Origin: Diphasiastrum complanatum
Taxonomy: Eukaryota; Streptophyta; Lycopodiopsida; Lycopodiales; Lycopodiaceae
Length of the DNA stretch: 64,000 nt
Assembly (NCBI GenBank): GCA_029204225.1
Contig: CM055101.1
Location: 6,830,373 to 6,894,372, forward strand
Reading direction: 5' to 3'
Under the pieces are notes generated by a model. It had not been told where the DNA came from and did no database searches. It was given only the letters and a program-made list of their open reading frames with translations. This document shows positions 10,283 to 21,854 of the stretch, one piece after another (positions within the stretch are counted from its first letter, which is position 1; each line of letters begins with the position of its first letter). Made by a program: the position numbers and the translations under genes.

Positions 10283-12465
10283 TTGTGTTTTAGGTTATGA
10301 AGGAAGCATTCACATCTATCAATGATTTGGAGAAGATATCAATGCTAGAGCATGGTAGATTGGATTCTACACCAAAATCGAGTTTCTTGCATATGTAGAT
10401 TGGATCCTTTGTAGACTCTATTTAGGTTTATATTCTTGACAATTTAGATTTCACACATTACTTGTTATATGAGTGAAATCGAGAAGGAAGAAAGGGTTGG
10501 AAAGGCCTGGACAAGAAGAAACAAAGATAAGATTCAAGGCCATAATAAGTGTCCATGGTGGAGGAGCAGTAAATTTTAAATGAATGCATCTAAAGAGATG
10601 AAATGAAAGGTCTGATGTTCCAAAGTTTCATGTTGTATGGGTTTAATGGGTATAGTTTAATTTATAGGTAAAAATCTTGTGTTGTAATTAGTGTGTTGGA
10701 CTCTCTTAAGATCAAGAATGAAGTATTCAAGGTGCAAAGCTGGAGTTTACTCATTGTCTTTCAAAAGCTCAAACATTCAATTCAAAAATGTTAATGGAAT
10801 GAGATACCTAAATCTGATCTTTAAGTTACAAAGGTGAATTATGAAGCAAAACTTAAAGTGAAAGCCAATTTTATTTTTTAGACTTTGTGTCTGCCATGAT
10901 ATATCCTTTGAAAGATTGAACCTGTTAAGACTTTCCATTAGAAGGCAATGAAGTTGAGCTTTATGAATCTCTTTTTGGGATTCAAGAACACCTTTTTAAT
11001 TCCAAGCTTACTTTAAATAGAGCATCATAATTGTAATAGTAATGAAGAGTACCCTTATAAACCTATACATCACAATTGTGATAGTAATAGTCGATATATT
11101 GAAACCCTATACATTGGAAAATATGTGAGACAAAAATTTAAAAGTTTGAAGTGGGTAGACTCATAACCTAAAGGGGGCAAAAGACAAAAGGTTACAAAAA
11201 CATAAAAAAAAAAAATTTCCCACTTGTTTCATGTAAAATCCAATAAGCTTTTATAGCAAGTAGTAGGTCTTATGTTCAGTATTGGAAAATATGTGAGACA
11301 AAAATTTAAAAGTTTGAAGTGGATAGACTCATAACCTAAAGGTGGCAAAAGACAAAAGGCTACAAAAACATAAAAAAAAAAATCCATTGCTCTCATATAG
11401 CGAGTAGTAAGTCTTACGTGCCCAATAGTGCCAAGGGATTGCTCAATTTGTTAGGTCAAGTTTTAATAAATTGGTTATACCCCTTGGCACATTAAGGACA
11501 TTCTAGTCCCTTTTGAAACTTTAAAGAGTGTACAATTTTTTTTTCTCGTGTATGTCTTTGTTTGTGGACCATATTGGAGCCATACTCTTGGGCTCAAAGG
11601 TAAGATAAGGAAGTCCTAACCAACTCACCACCTATTGGAGTACGAGTATACAAATGTTTTTTAATCTTTATGAGCTTAATAGATATGAATGCAAATCAAA
11701 ATGTACAAGTTAAAATGTTTTATATTGGTTCTTACTTGAGCTAAAGTAGCAATTCGTGTGACTTGGGATAAGGAGAGTATTTGTAGGATGTGGGTCGAGG
11801 CTTTTGATCTAAAAAGACTATGACTATAAATTCTGTATTAAATGGTGAGGGTTGTGTGTGAGCTTTTTTGGAACGATATAATGTGCATATAGACAGCTAG
11901 TGACTTGTTGCCACAACCACATAGAGGACGCACATTTTGGCATGTGGATAGCCAATGACTAGTTGTTGTAACATAGTGTATGGACATTCAACGTGCACAT
12001 TTTGTAGGAATGTGCATGTGCTTAGGTGTCAAACTCCCATTGGCAAAATTAAAATCCTCATGAAGAAAATTCAAATTATGTGTCTAGAAGTGTCTCCAAA
12101 CTACAAATTAAAATGAACAAATTGCATTATGTTATATAGAAAGTTTTGTAGTTTATCTCAACTTTAATAGATTATGCTATCCAAAATATGAAGGAAATTC
12201 ACATTACCAACCAACATTGCAAACTATACAAAAACTTCTCCTCAAGCATTCTTGTATCTTGAGGACATATTCATCTTGTTGTAATGATCATTGCCACCTG
12301 CTCAAGCACAACTTTGGCTTGGAATTCACATGTTGTAGTGCATGTCAAATTCCAAGCAGGTCCGCAGGATGAATTCTTTTCCTTGGATTTTTTTTTTTTT
12401 CATTTTTTAATGTTCAATGATGTCATCTTGACATCATATCTCAGAATATGGATTTCAAATCCGAC
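10283..12465. other. Non-coding AT-rich interior downstream of element D primer site
   Basis: No gag or pol motif is found in any frame over this stretch. It is AT-rich with frequent stops. Being immediately downstream of an LTR and primer site, it could be the non-coding interior of a large non-autonomous element, but no matching 3' LTR or polypurine tract is seen. The only structure noted is the tandem duplication at 11113-11430. Confidence 0.5.
11113..11430. repeat. Tandem duplication, 168-bp unit
   Basis: attggaaaatatgtgagacaaaaatttaaaag... begins at 11113 and again at 11281. Both copies run through a poly(A) stretch (aacataaaaaaaa) and into an agtagtaggtctta / agtagtaagtctta segment. 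The second copy is slightly shortened. There are few mismatches, so the duplication is fairly recent. Confidence 0.85.
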
Positions 12466-13812
12466 ATGAAATCCAATGTATAAGTTAAAAAAGCATATGC
12501 CTTTCTATTTCTCAAGTTAAATAAAATCTATTTTATTTTTTGATCTTTTTTCACATAACTTGTTCTAACTCGAAATTCGACACAATAAAACAAAAAATGG
12601 CGAGCACAACAAGAAGAACAACACAAAATTACTTTTGTAATCAATTTATGTGTTAAAAAATTATCTTTTTTCATTTGTGTCAAAATGACATTTCGTTACC
12701 TAGTTTTTACTTTTTTGGGCGCCATAAATCATTTCTACCAAATTGAGTCCAATTCAAACCAGATTTTTGGCATTGAATTTGCGCATGCATTTCCAAGTTA
12801 CCACAACTTCAAGAATTCAGAACATGCATTTTTTTCAACATTTTAGCATGTTTTCCAACTTGGAAAATAGGTAAACATAGGTAGATTTTCAACTTTCTCA
12901 AAAGCCAACCAAATTTTACAAGCAATTTATATGATACGGACGAGTGTCAACCATATTTTTATTTCTATAAATAGACATCATTCCAACAAAAATCAATTAT
13001 AGGTATCAGACAAAACAAATATCATCAACATTGCATGAAAATAAAAACAAAACAAAGTGCCATAAAATGGAAGCTTGAGGTAAACGTAACCCAAAATAAA
13101 CCCTAGCTAAAAATAGCCTAGTCCCTAGTGACTAATGGAGTTGTATCTTCTAGGAAAACATTTTTGAATGGACGTCTCTAGTCATGTTTTCATGCGAAAC
13201 GTTGTCAATTATAAAATGATCGATAGATCTCAATGTGATGAACGCATAAGCTTTGTTCTGTGGCACTTTTCTCGTAGATTGTATAAAAGCTTTGTAAGAT
13301 TGGCGTATGTTGAAAAAACAATTCTAACAATATAATTAGAAGCAATATTTTTTCTCGAAGGCTTTTGTTCAATTTCTAAATCACATGTGATGGGATTATC
13401 AAATAATGATTTCTTTGTGGTGCAACCTTCTAAAAGCGATTTGCTTCTAGATATGATTCACATGCATTTTTCCTTTTTATGGTGAAACAGATCCTTGATA
13501 ATTGGTGTAAAAACAAGATTATGATCGTGATTAGCTTGTAATCATGAAGATTGGTCTTGATAAAGTAGTTGGATCTAATATGATCTAATCTGATTGAATT
13601 CCCTTCACACCTTACTAATGATGTCATCTAGTCCATTTTGATCAAGTATGGTAGCAATCAAGAGCCTCAAGTGGTTGATCTACAATAGTCTTTTATCTTG
13701 GCTCCGGCTAGTTTCAATTTGATTTCATCTGCACTCCAATTGCTTTCACTCACTTTTCGATCTGATGATATGTAAAAATTAATGGATGACAAACCGATAC
13801 GGTCTGTTACTA
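12466..13812 (+). mobile_element. LTR remnant facing the 16-kb LTR (split by ~970 bp)
   Basis: Two blocks, 12466-12560 and 13531-13812, match in inverted orientation the contiguous stretch 16383-16040. Between them is about 970 bp of unrelated AT-rich DNA, presumably a later insertion. The 16-kb partner lies next to a gypsy-type primer site, so both are best read as LTR copies of one family in opposite orientation. Terminal bases are not clear here. Confidence 0.55.
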
Positions 13813-13917
13813 GTCACCGCTCCAGTATTGAATTTTATGGATTATAGTAATTAGCTATACAAATAATATCATGGATTAAATAATGATATTATAAACAGAT
13901 ACTATATTGAAAGAAAT

Positions 13918-14512
13918 GATATTATAAACAAATACTACTTGATTTCTATTTAGAATGGGTATCATGTGTTTCTTGGCATGTCAATGTTCATTGTAGTGTG
14001 CCTCTTGCTACCCCACTTGGACAATGAGTGTATTGTTCTAAGTTTATTTAGTTTAGGTATTGATGATGGAGGAAGTTCCTCTTTTAGAATCAATTTTGAA
14101 GGAGAAGATTGCATAGTATAAGTAATATTTGAATCTTTTGATTCATTTATCTCCAAGTTGATTATTTCAAATACGCTACTTTAATAATTTTGTAACCCCT
14201 TTCAAAACTATAGCGATATTATAAACAAATATTATACGAGCTTGATTTCAATTTAGAATGGGTATCATACTTTTCTTGGCATGCCAATGCTCATTGCAAT
14301 GTGCCTCTTGCTACCCCACTTGGACAATGAGTGTGTTGTTGTAAGTTTACTTAGTTTTGGTATTGATGATGGAGGAAGTTCCTCTTTAAGAATCAACTTT
14401 GAAGGAGAAGGTTGAATGGTATAAACAATATTTGGATTTTGATTCATTTATCTCCAAATTGATTATTTCAAATACGCTACTTTATTAATTTTGTAACTCC
14501 TTTCAAAACCTT
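13918..14512 (-). repeat. Tandem duplication, 297-bp unit, with a conserved minus frame
   Basis: The unit starting gatattataaacaaat occurs at 13918 and 14215, and both copies end in cctttcaaaac. On the minus strand each copy keeps an open frame of about 60 codons sharing SPSKLILKEELPPSSIPKL and HSLSKWGSKRH. I do not recognise the peptide. Many differences between the copies leave the frame open, which may hint at past coding function, perhaps in the interior of the gypsy element whose primer site is at 15.9 kb. Confidence 0.7.
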
Positions 14513-15880
14513 TTTAAGCTTTGTCGTGAGCTTGAGTTGGTTCTCTTTTTGGGAAAAACTAGTTATGTAAAAATGTGCATAATGCTTGATGTCCTAGCAT
14601 GATAAAATTGTTCTTTTCTTTCTAAATTATGGAGAAGTTTGAATGTATTTCAAAATATATTATGACTAATTATGGGCCACAAGGCATGAATTCTTCTTAT
14701 CGTATACAATTCCATGTGTATCATCAAGTTCCTAGATATTAGATTGTGTACAATTTTGGAAAGTCATAGTGCTATCAATCATTTGACATGCATCAAACAT
14801 AGATCTGGCACATGAAAATATAGCATATAAATGGAGAAAAGTCCCAAGAAATAGCTCATATATGCAATACAGTTGAATGCCTTATGGTTTTTTTTTATCA
14901 TTTTATTTTATTTTGTCTAGTAATTATCAAAACTAGGCATTGCTTACTTGTGATGATTAAAGTCGTTTGCATATGTTTTAGTAGTTTTTTAGATTAAAAG
15001 TGACCATAACAAACAAACAAGTAAATGAGAGATTGGAAAAGTATCACGCCTTTAATAGTAACTTCAATATCATCTAAATAGAAATCAACATTGTTTTCTA
15101 TCTACATTTCATGAAAATGATTTACAATGGCATGGTCAATTGCATATAAATAATTGTGTTGCTGAAAGATCCTGAGGTAGGATCATGAGCATGTAAATGA
15201 ATTTTATCATTAATGTGAAAGAAGAGTGATGGGTGTATTGCCTTACGCACAAAGATAGAGAGAAATCGATGTGTGAGTAAAAGTTTAGACATACCTAGCT
15301 TGTCATAGCGAGTTTATTAGAGAATGTTAATTATAGTATGAATAATATCACTTTTCCAAATGGTGTTAAATATGGGTTTGATTTAGTTTGTTAGCAAATA
15401 TAATTTCTTTGAATGCAAGTGTGGGAATGAATATTAAGGGAATTGTATATTGGAGAGTGATCAGTTGTTTCAGTAACCAGTGGCAAGCTAGTTTCTCAGA
15501 TGTTTTTGTGGATCTTTTCTATGATAAAATGATCAGAGGATGGATGGAGATGTAGATCAAACCGAAGTGAAATCGAAATTAGATCAAGATCAGATCGGAT
15601 CAAATGGAAAATCAGATGGAAGGAAAATAGGTAATTGCAAGAGGCCGAGTAAAAATACTGGAAAAAACTCGAGATTTTTCAATCGTCAAGTAATCACAGT
15701 GAGCGAGTAATCAGAACATTACTCGCCGAGTTGGCTGATGGTGCATCAGTGTCTGCTCTGGCCTCTGGAAAAGTGGCGAGAAATAAAACTAACAAGAAAC
15801 TGAAAAAACATTGTAGGGTGAGTAATAAACCTATCAATAAGAAGAAAGATAGCGAATAACTACAAATAAAACATCCATTC
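14513..15880. other. AT-rich stretch without recognisable features
   Basis: No protein family, RNA gene or repeat pair found. Short frames only. It lies downstream (minus strand) of the gypsy-type primer site at 15.9 kb and may be degenerate element interior. Confidence 0.4.
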
Positions 15881-15895
15881 CTAGAACTGTTTAGC

Positions 15896-16383
15896 ATCGT
15901 CTCCCCGACAACGATGCCAAAAAAATATTGAACCATTTTCGTGTTTCCCTATGGACCTTTTGGATTAACCTTGGAAGTTGGAGGGAGGCCTTTAGATATG
16001 ATAAGAAAGAATAGGGAATATGCTAACAACAGCACGCAGCTAGTAACGGACCGTATCAGTTTATCATTCATTAATTTATACATATCATCAGATCTAACAG
16101 TGACAAAAGCAATTGGAGTGCAGAGGAAATCAAATTGAAATTAGCTAAAGCCCGGATAAAAGACTATTGTAGATCAATGGACTAGATGACATTGTTAGTA
16201 AGGTGTAAAGGGAGTTCAATCGGATTAGATCATATTAGATCCAACTACTTCATCAAGACCAATCTTCATGATTACAAGCTAACCATGTTAAGCGCAAAAA
16301 GATCAAAAAATCAAAATAGATTTTATTTTAACTTGAGAAACATAAAGTCATATGCATTTTTATTTTATACATTGGATTTCATA
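15896..16383 (-). mobile_element. Gypsy-type LTR end with TGGCATCGTTGTCGGGGA primer site
   Basis: On the minus strand TGGCATCGTTGTCGGGGA (about 15902-15919) closely resembles the TGGCGCCGTTGCCGGGGA primer site of plant Athila/Tat-like gypsy elements. The sequence upstream of it on the minus strand (16040-16383) is the LTR portion repeated in inverted orientation at 12466-13812. The LTR/primer-site junction is at about 15922. The 5' end of the LTR may lie within or beyond the GC-rich block. Confidence 0.55.
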
Positions 16384-16392
16384 ACGTACCGG

Positions 16393-16925
16393 CTGGGAAG
16401 GAAGGGGGGGGGGGGGGGGGGGGGGAGGCGCACAGCAAGTACGCAGCCTGTGCGTAGTCTATGCGTGAGGCCGAAACCCGACGTAATAGCGGGTACGGGA
16501 CCCTCGTTGTGTGGAGAGTCGCGAAGGGCAGTGGGTGACCACGTGACTAGAGAGGCCAGAGCACCGACGGGCAGTAAAAGTAGCGTATCCGGTGAAGGCT
16601 ACGGTGGAGTATCACAGGCCTGCAAGGACGGGTCACGGGCACGAGGCCTGACGCCTGCCCGTCCGGGTGGCCCCACGTGACGGGCGGGCGTGCGTGCGCG
16701 TCGCAGGGTGGCAGGGAAGTCGTGCCAGGCCTACGCCCATCGTACTTGACGGGTGGTGGGGGACCAGCCCGTCACGCCTTGGGTCACGGGCTGGCCGCAC
16801 CCGTCCCTGCCACGCGGACGCATTGCATTGGCCTATGGAAAGGCCCCCTTTGCATGGAAAACGCTGATTGGGTGGACCCTCCCACATGGGTGAGGGACCC
16901 CCTCGCCTTTTGAAGTCGGTCGCTC
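16393..16925. other. GC-rich block
   Basis: Base composition jumps from AT-rich to strongly GC-rich for about 530 bp, with many CpG and cacgtg/ccgtc/gacggg motifs, then returns to AT/CT-rich sequence at about 16930. Frames across it are open in several phases, as expected for any GC-rich DNA, and none resembles a known protein. On the + strand it is followed by a long CT-rich stretch. It may be an LTR U3 from another family or a captured sequence. Confidence 0.6.
16404..16425. repeat. Poly(G) run of 22
   Basis: Twenty-two consecutive G at the left edge of the GC-rich block, preceded by ggaaggaa. It is a candidate G-quadruplex and also a place where read or assembly errors are likely. Confidence 0.95.
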
Positions 16926-19254
16926 TCACGTGGTGGGATGGGGCCCTCCAAATTTTTTAAACGCCTTTGCTTTTTTGTACCCTTTTTTTTCCTCTTCTAT
17001 TATTTTTCAATCTTTTCTTCTCTCTTTTTTAAACCTCTATTATTGTTTTTTAGTTCTTCCCAACACACACCTCAATAGTTGTGCATGACTACATCCATTC
17101 TTTAGGGAGTACATTGAAACACTTCTTCGATACGGCCCTTGCATAGCAATGCTTCACGAAGGTGCATCCATTTGTTTAATCCAACAAATATCGTCCCCTT
17201 GATTCTCATCGCCTCAAAAATTCATATATGTTGTATTCCCTGGTCGCTTTCCATGCACCCAATTCTCCCTTCCATGTGCACTCGCTTGACTGAATGCCTC
17301 CCAAATGCTTGAATATATTTTTATGTGTTTTGCTTTCTTGTGCTGTAGACATATGGTTGTGATCAACCCTGGATAAGCATGCTTCAATTATTTGGACACT
17401 GGAGCAAAATAGAGAATGATTTAGTCCACGTCATTGAGAATTGTTGTGTTAATCTCAATTTTATTGAGATAATGGCTTGAATCAGTTGGTGTTAGAAGAA
17501 CCTAGTCAGTTTGTGAGACACCACACAATGCTCCTCATGTCTAGACTTTCATCGTACTTTATTAGAAAAAGGAAACATGAAGCTACAAACATCAATGTGA
17601 TGAAAATGACACTTACATCATGCAATAGACAATGCCCACAAATACTCTACATAAAAAATATGGGCATATCGATTGGTAAGTGTGCATCCTAAAATGTGAA
17701 TAATGTGAGGATAATGAAGAGTTTTACATTGCATTACCAGCAAAACATTGTTCGTTTTAGGAATGTTCACAAAACATTTTTATGTTTGTGCAAGACATAC
17801 TATGGTTTACAATTTAGAATGCATGTTTGAAATTCCAAATGATGACGTAGTGCTCATTCAAGAAAAAAAAAATGTAAATGGTCAATCATAGAGCCACGTT
17901 CTAACCTAACAATAATTTGATGATGAAAATTATCTAGGAAAAAATGGAATTTTCACTAAAACTATTGATTTTGAACTCGGAATTGAGGCATTGCTCACTA
18001 GCTTAATAGTGAATATTTTTAAATTATAAGCATGCTAATATTTTTTAGGTGGCGAGCTAGTAACTAGTAAATTTTTTAATCAAAGACACATGATTCCACC
18101 CAAAAACTACAATGAACCACTGACTAGCAACCTTCCAAATTTATGCAATTTTTTTGTATATATATATAAATCATATCATCAATCTTGTTTCATACTAAAG
18201 GTAAGTTCACTGCCAATCTTATGTCAATTTGCACTCAAGAAAGCATGAGTGTAAGTTCCTTGAACTCAATAGCTTTGATTTTGATTGTTTTGCATGGCAT
18301 TACTTTATGTTTTGTGCATACTCCAAACCAAGCTTTGAGTTATGGTTTTCATTCTCTTGTTGCACTAAATTTTTGGCTAGAAGGAGAATTTTTACTACTA
18401 GACAAGTAACGTGGAGTCATTGGCAATGTTTATAATGCTACAGGTATGATAACTTAAAGAAATATCCCTTTCAATTGGGTGTTCACTAGCTTCCATTGTC
18501 GATAGGTACATCCTTGAACTTTCCCTTGGATGTAAACATGTTTCTACCATATGGGATCTCTCACTTGACTATTGATTTGAATGTTGTGTGACATTGTAGA
18601 TTTCGCGTTTCATTATAGTATTTTGTTTGTCCTAGGGGGGAGAATTTTTACTTCTTAACCTTGCATCACAAGCTTGTATAATTTTGTATGGTAGATCTTT
18701 TGGTTAGAGAGCACACACATGCTACCTTTTGTTCCAGTATACTATTTAATATAATCATGAATATGGTGGAAGAAAATCTTCAAAACAATAAGTTTTCTCT
18801 ACAAATTTAGAAAATGTTAGAGCATACACCTAGTTAAAGATCAACCAAAAAGCATATGAAGGTGAAAATAATCATAAAGTAAAAATGCTGATTGGATACC
18901 TCTCAGGGAGGCCATTTATAGTCAAAAGTTCATTCTTCTAAGCAAAGAGATGACTACCTTTTACAACAAATACTAAAATGGAAATAAATTTGTTGTCACC
19001 TAGAAAAAAAATTGAGCCTCTTCTTGGCTATTTATATGTGTCGGGCAAAATCAGAAACAAGCTATCATTACCATTAGTTGAAAAACCATTTCCAATAAGG
19101 ATGGTCACATTTCAAGGGAAGTCGTTTGAATCTTATGGCTTCCTAAAAAAGAGATATATTATAGTGGGAGGTAGTCTCATCCTGAAGATGCTTCTTCTCT
19201 TCTTTTGTCTAAGGACATTGATCCTTCGACAATTTAAGTCCTAGGTCCACTTCA
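16926..19254. other. AT-rich stretch, no recognisable gene
   Basis: Begins CT-rich (16970-17060), then ordinary AT-rich sequence with short frames only. Near 19190-19250 a stretch of about 55 bp (cttttgt-aggacattgatccttcgacaa-tta) resembles 44160-44220, a small dispersed repeat of unknown nature. Confidence 0.4.
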
Positions 19255-19875
19255 GAGTGTACAACAACGAAAAAAGAAGCAGTTCCAACAACAAGCACAT
19301 AGTGCGATTTCTGGTATCTAGACTCCGGAACAACTCAACACATGACTCACCATCGTGACTGGTTCAAAGACTACAAGTCATTCACCCACTCTCGAGTTGT
19401 GCAACTTGGAGACAATTCATCACATTCAATCGAAGGTGAAGGAACAATCAGAGTTGAATTCAAAAGAGGTGAGGACAAGTTGTTGTCCAACGTTCTCCAC
19501 GTTCCAAATCTGACCAAGAATCTGCTCTCAGTTAGCAGAATCACCGATTCAGGTCGGAGGGTCAAATTCAATATAGAAGGCTACACAATCCTTGACAAAT
19601 CCCGAAAGGTTCTAGCCTACGGAAGAAGAAGCGGCTATCATTACAAACTCAGCCATTGCTATTCTTCTAACAGTCAAGCTCTTCACATAGCCACTTCTGA
19701 ATCAACTGATATGCTATGGTATTTCAGACTTGGCCATCTTAACTACAACAGTATTCAGCAAATGTCAGCTCAAAGTCTAGTACAAGATCTACCTTCAGTC
19801 AGCAAGCCAACTTCTCCATGCGAAAGCTGTATTATCAGCAAGCATGCTAGAAGTCCCTTCAGGGAGCTCTCTATT
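19255..19875 (+). pseudogene. copia C protease and GAG-pre-integrase
   Basis: The frame through 19312 reads WYLDSGTTQHMTHH (aspartic protease D-S-G/T site, Asp codon 19321-19323), then VLHVPNLTKNLLSVSRI. The GAG-pre-integrase domain follows with WYFRLGHLNYNSIQQM and [14 protein letters not shown] (C-x2-C present). Open from about 19342 to 19881. The junction at about 19865-19875 lacks the usual HSDVCGPM segment, so a deletion joins this domain directly to the integrase core. Gag is not recognisable upstream. Confidence 0.88.
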
Positions 19876-20730
19876 TCCTAACCTTCATTGATGACTTCTC
19901 TCGAAGGACTGCAGCCTACTATATGAAGAACAAATCTGAAGCATTCAAGTTCTTCAAGCAGTTCAAGGCGTCTGTTGAAAACCAGACCCAGAAGAAGATC
20001 AAGGCTCTACGCACAGATGGAGGGGGAGAGTACATCTCCACATAATTCAAGGAGTTCTGCAAGGCCAACGGGATACTTCAACAATACACAACCAGTTACT
20101 CACCTCAGTCCAATAGTGTAGCTGAGCAGAAAAATCGGACACACCGGACACTCATCGAAAGTGCCAAGAGCACGATGGCCCATGTCTCTCTTCCAAAGAA
20201 GTTTTGGACAGAAGCTGTTACTATAGTTGCCTACTTGTAGAATTGATCCATCACCAAAGCCCTGAATGGAAAGACACCTTATGAGGTGTGGACAGAATCA
20301 AAACCATCACTCAAACATATTCGAGTGTTTGGATGCATCGCTTTCGCTCAGATCCCTGAGGATCTAAGAAGAAAACTAGATGATAAGAGCAGAAAATTGA
20401 TCTTCATTGGCTATTCCCCATACCACAAGGCATACAAGCTCTACAATTTGGATACCAAGAAGGCATTCACCAGTAGAGACGTCATTTTTGTGGAAGACCA
20501 GTTCATCGACCACGAAGGAAAAGCTGTTGATAAATCCGACTCTGGGATCGAGCAACCAGTCAATTCCGATCCAGAGAGTCAACTGCAGAATCTCAACGCC
20601 AACTCAGATGATGAGTCAGAATCTCAACGAGTCAACCCACATCAGAGGACCGATGTTCAACCTAGAAGGTCGAATAGGTCCAGACAGCCTCCATCTAGAT
20701 TTATGGATGATCCGGCCTGCTACTTTATGT
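19876..20730 (+). pseudogene. copia C integrase
   Basis: [25 protein letters not shown], then [45 protein letters not shown] and, from 20286, the long open C-terminal part KPSLKHIRVFGCIAFAQIP, RKLIFIGYSPYHKAYKLYNLDTKKAFTSRDVIFVEDQF. In-frame stops occur at about 20044 (TAA), 20238 and 20244 (TAG, TGA in the AYLQN-like motif). The DD35E signature is recognisable. The tail (20590-20730) is acidic, then basic, as in copia linkers. Confidence 0.9.
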
Positions 20731-20756
20731 AGGAACCAAACACCGTTTCTGAGGCG

Positions 20757-21110
20757 ATGTCTACTCCTGATGTTGACCATTGGAAAGCAGCGATGGACAC
20801 CGAATTCGATTCACTTATGGAGAATCAAACATGGACACTCACTGAGCTACCAAAGGATCAAAAACCAATTCCATGCAAATGGATATTCAAGACAAAGTAT
20901 GATGCTGAAGGACGGCTAAATCGTTACAAGGCCAGGCTAGTCGCCAAAGGCTTTTCTCAAATTCCAGACCTAGACTATTCAGAAACCTTCAACCCAATCA
21001 TCAAACATGTGTCGATCTGCCTAATCCTCTCCTTTGCAGCTGCGACAGATCTCGAAGTCCACCAGATGGATGTCCAGACCACTTTCCTCATGGAACCATC
21101 GAAGAGGAGT
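20757..21110 (+). pseudogene. copia C reverse transcriptase, N-terminal part
   Basis: DHWKAAMDTEFDSLMENQTW, then PCKWIFKTKYDAEGRLNRYKARLVAKGFSQIPDLDYSETFNPIIKHVSI and EVHQMDVQTTFL: the copia RT N-half, almost intact. A one-base shift follows TTFL, and at 21111 the frame is cut by a solo LTR. It resumes at 22243 in the expected codon (GAG-GAG|ATC-TAC). Confidence 0.92.
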
Positions 21111-21149
21111 GTTGGAGGGTTTGCGGATCCCAAGGCAACCCTAACCCTA

Positions 21150-21533
21150 GCTAATACGTGGTTGGGTCCTTAAGTTTAAGACCTTTGAAATAGAGGCCGA
21201 CAAGGAATTGGATAAAATACCCGCATTGGGAGAGCAACCAGCTTGGAGAGTTACCATTTTTGAGAAAACTCCAGAATCTATTAGGAGTTATGTGGCCTGC
21301 CCTCGCCAATTGCGAGTAGATCCATATTATGTACCGATGCCGTGCAGGAATAAGTGAAAAGATTTGGGATTGCCAATGGACAAAATTACGATACATACGC
21401 CAAATTGGCCAATCATCCACCAATCTTTTAGTTGGGACATATCAGTGGATTTCCACCGGGCCTTACAAGCATACCAGCGGGAGTATATACACTCTCTTGA
21501 TCCGACAGTGAGACAATCGGCACTTTTTTTGTG
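21150..21533 (+). pseudogene. Protein-like relic in the U3 of the solo LTR
   Basis: A frame open for about 127 codons with a single internal TGA (21354-21356). It matches the relic at 55400-55722 over ACPRQLxVxxxYVPxPxR, then GxPMDKIxIxTxNWPxIH, then RA...F-(C/S)xDPxVR. I do not recognise the family. The conservation extends over amino acids rather than only bases, with a frame change between copies. It could be a host gene piece captured by an LTR, or an additional element ORF overlapping U3. A weaker counterpart may exist in the related LTR at 50.57-50.59 kb. Confidence 0.5.
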
Positions 21534-21798
21534 AAAGACTAATAAGTGAGAGGGATTTGGCACCCTACATGTGTAAGTCCAACCTGATGATCACATAGAG
21601 ATTTGATTAATTAGCAAGTCAATAAAAGGACTTTAGGCCTTTTTGCTGAACTTTTAATGTCGCAGGGCCTAAATGTCAAGTTAATGAATAAAGTTGGGTT
21701 TCCTCCAATTTGGATGGTTCCCACTCTTTTTTAAATTTGAATAATTAGGGAGGCAGAAATGGACCAACAAGATTCAAAGCCAGGGTCCTCCTCTCTAC

Positions 21799-21806
21799 TA
21801 TAAAAA
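21799..21806 (+). promoter_or_regulatory. TATA box of solo LTR
   Basis: TATAAAAA in ctactataaaaaggaacc, about 690 bp into the LTR and 50 bp before a poly(A) signal, marking the U3/R boundary. Confidence 0.65.
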
Positions 21807-21848
21807 GGAACCAACTCGAGTTCCTCCACATGCTCATTTCTTCATTTC

Positions 21849-21854
21849 AATAAA
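21849..21854 (+). terminator. Poly(A) signal of solo LTR
   Basis: AATAAA at 21849-21854, downstream of the TATA box by about 45 bp, the arrangement expected for R in a plant LTR. Confidence 0.55.

Noticed and set aside
11113-11430. CRISPR-like or satellite array
   Set aside because: Only two units of a long repeat; a simple tandem duplication.
16186-16929. Several overlapping open frames in the GC-rich block
   Set aside because: High GC removes stop codons in most frames, including one that translates the G run; no protein family is recognisable.
17477-17692. 71-codon + frame near 17.5 kb
   Set aside because: No similarity recognised and no promoter, intron or repeat support.
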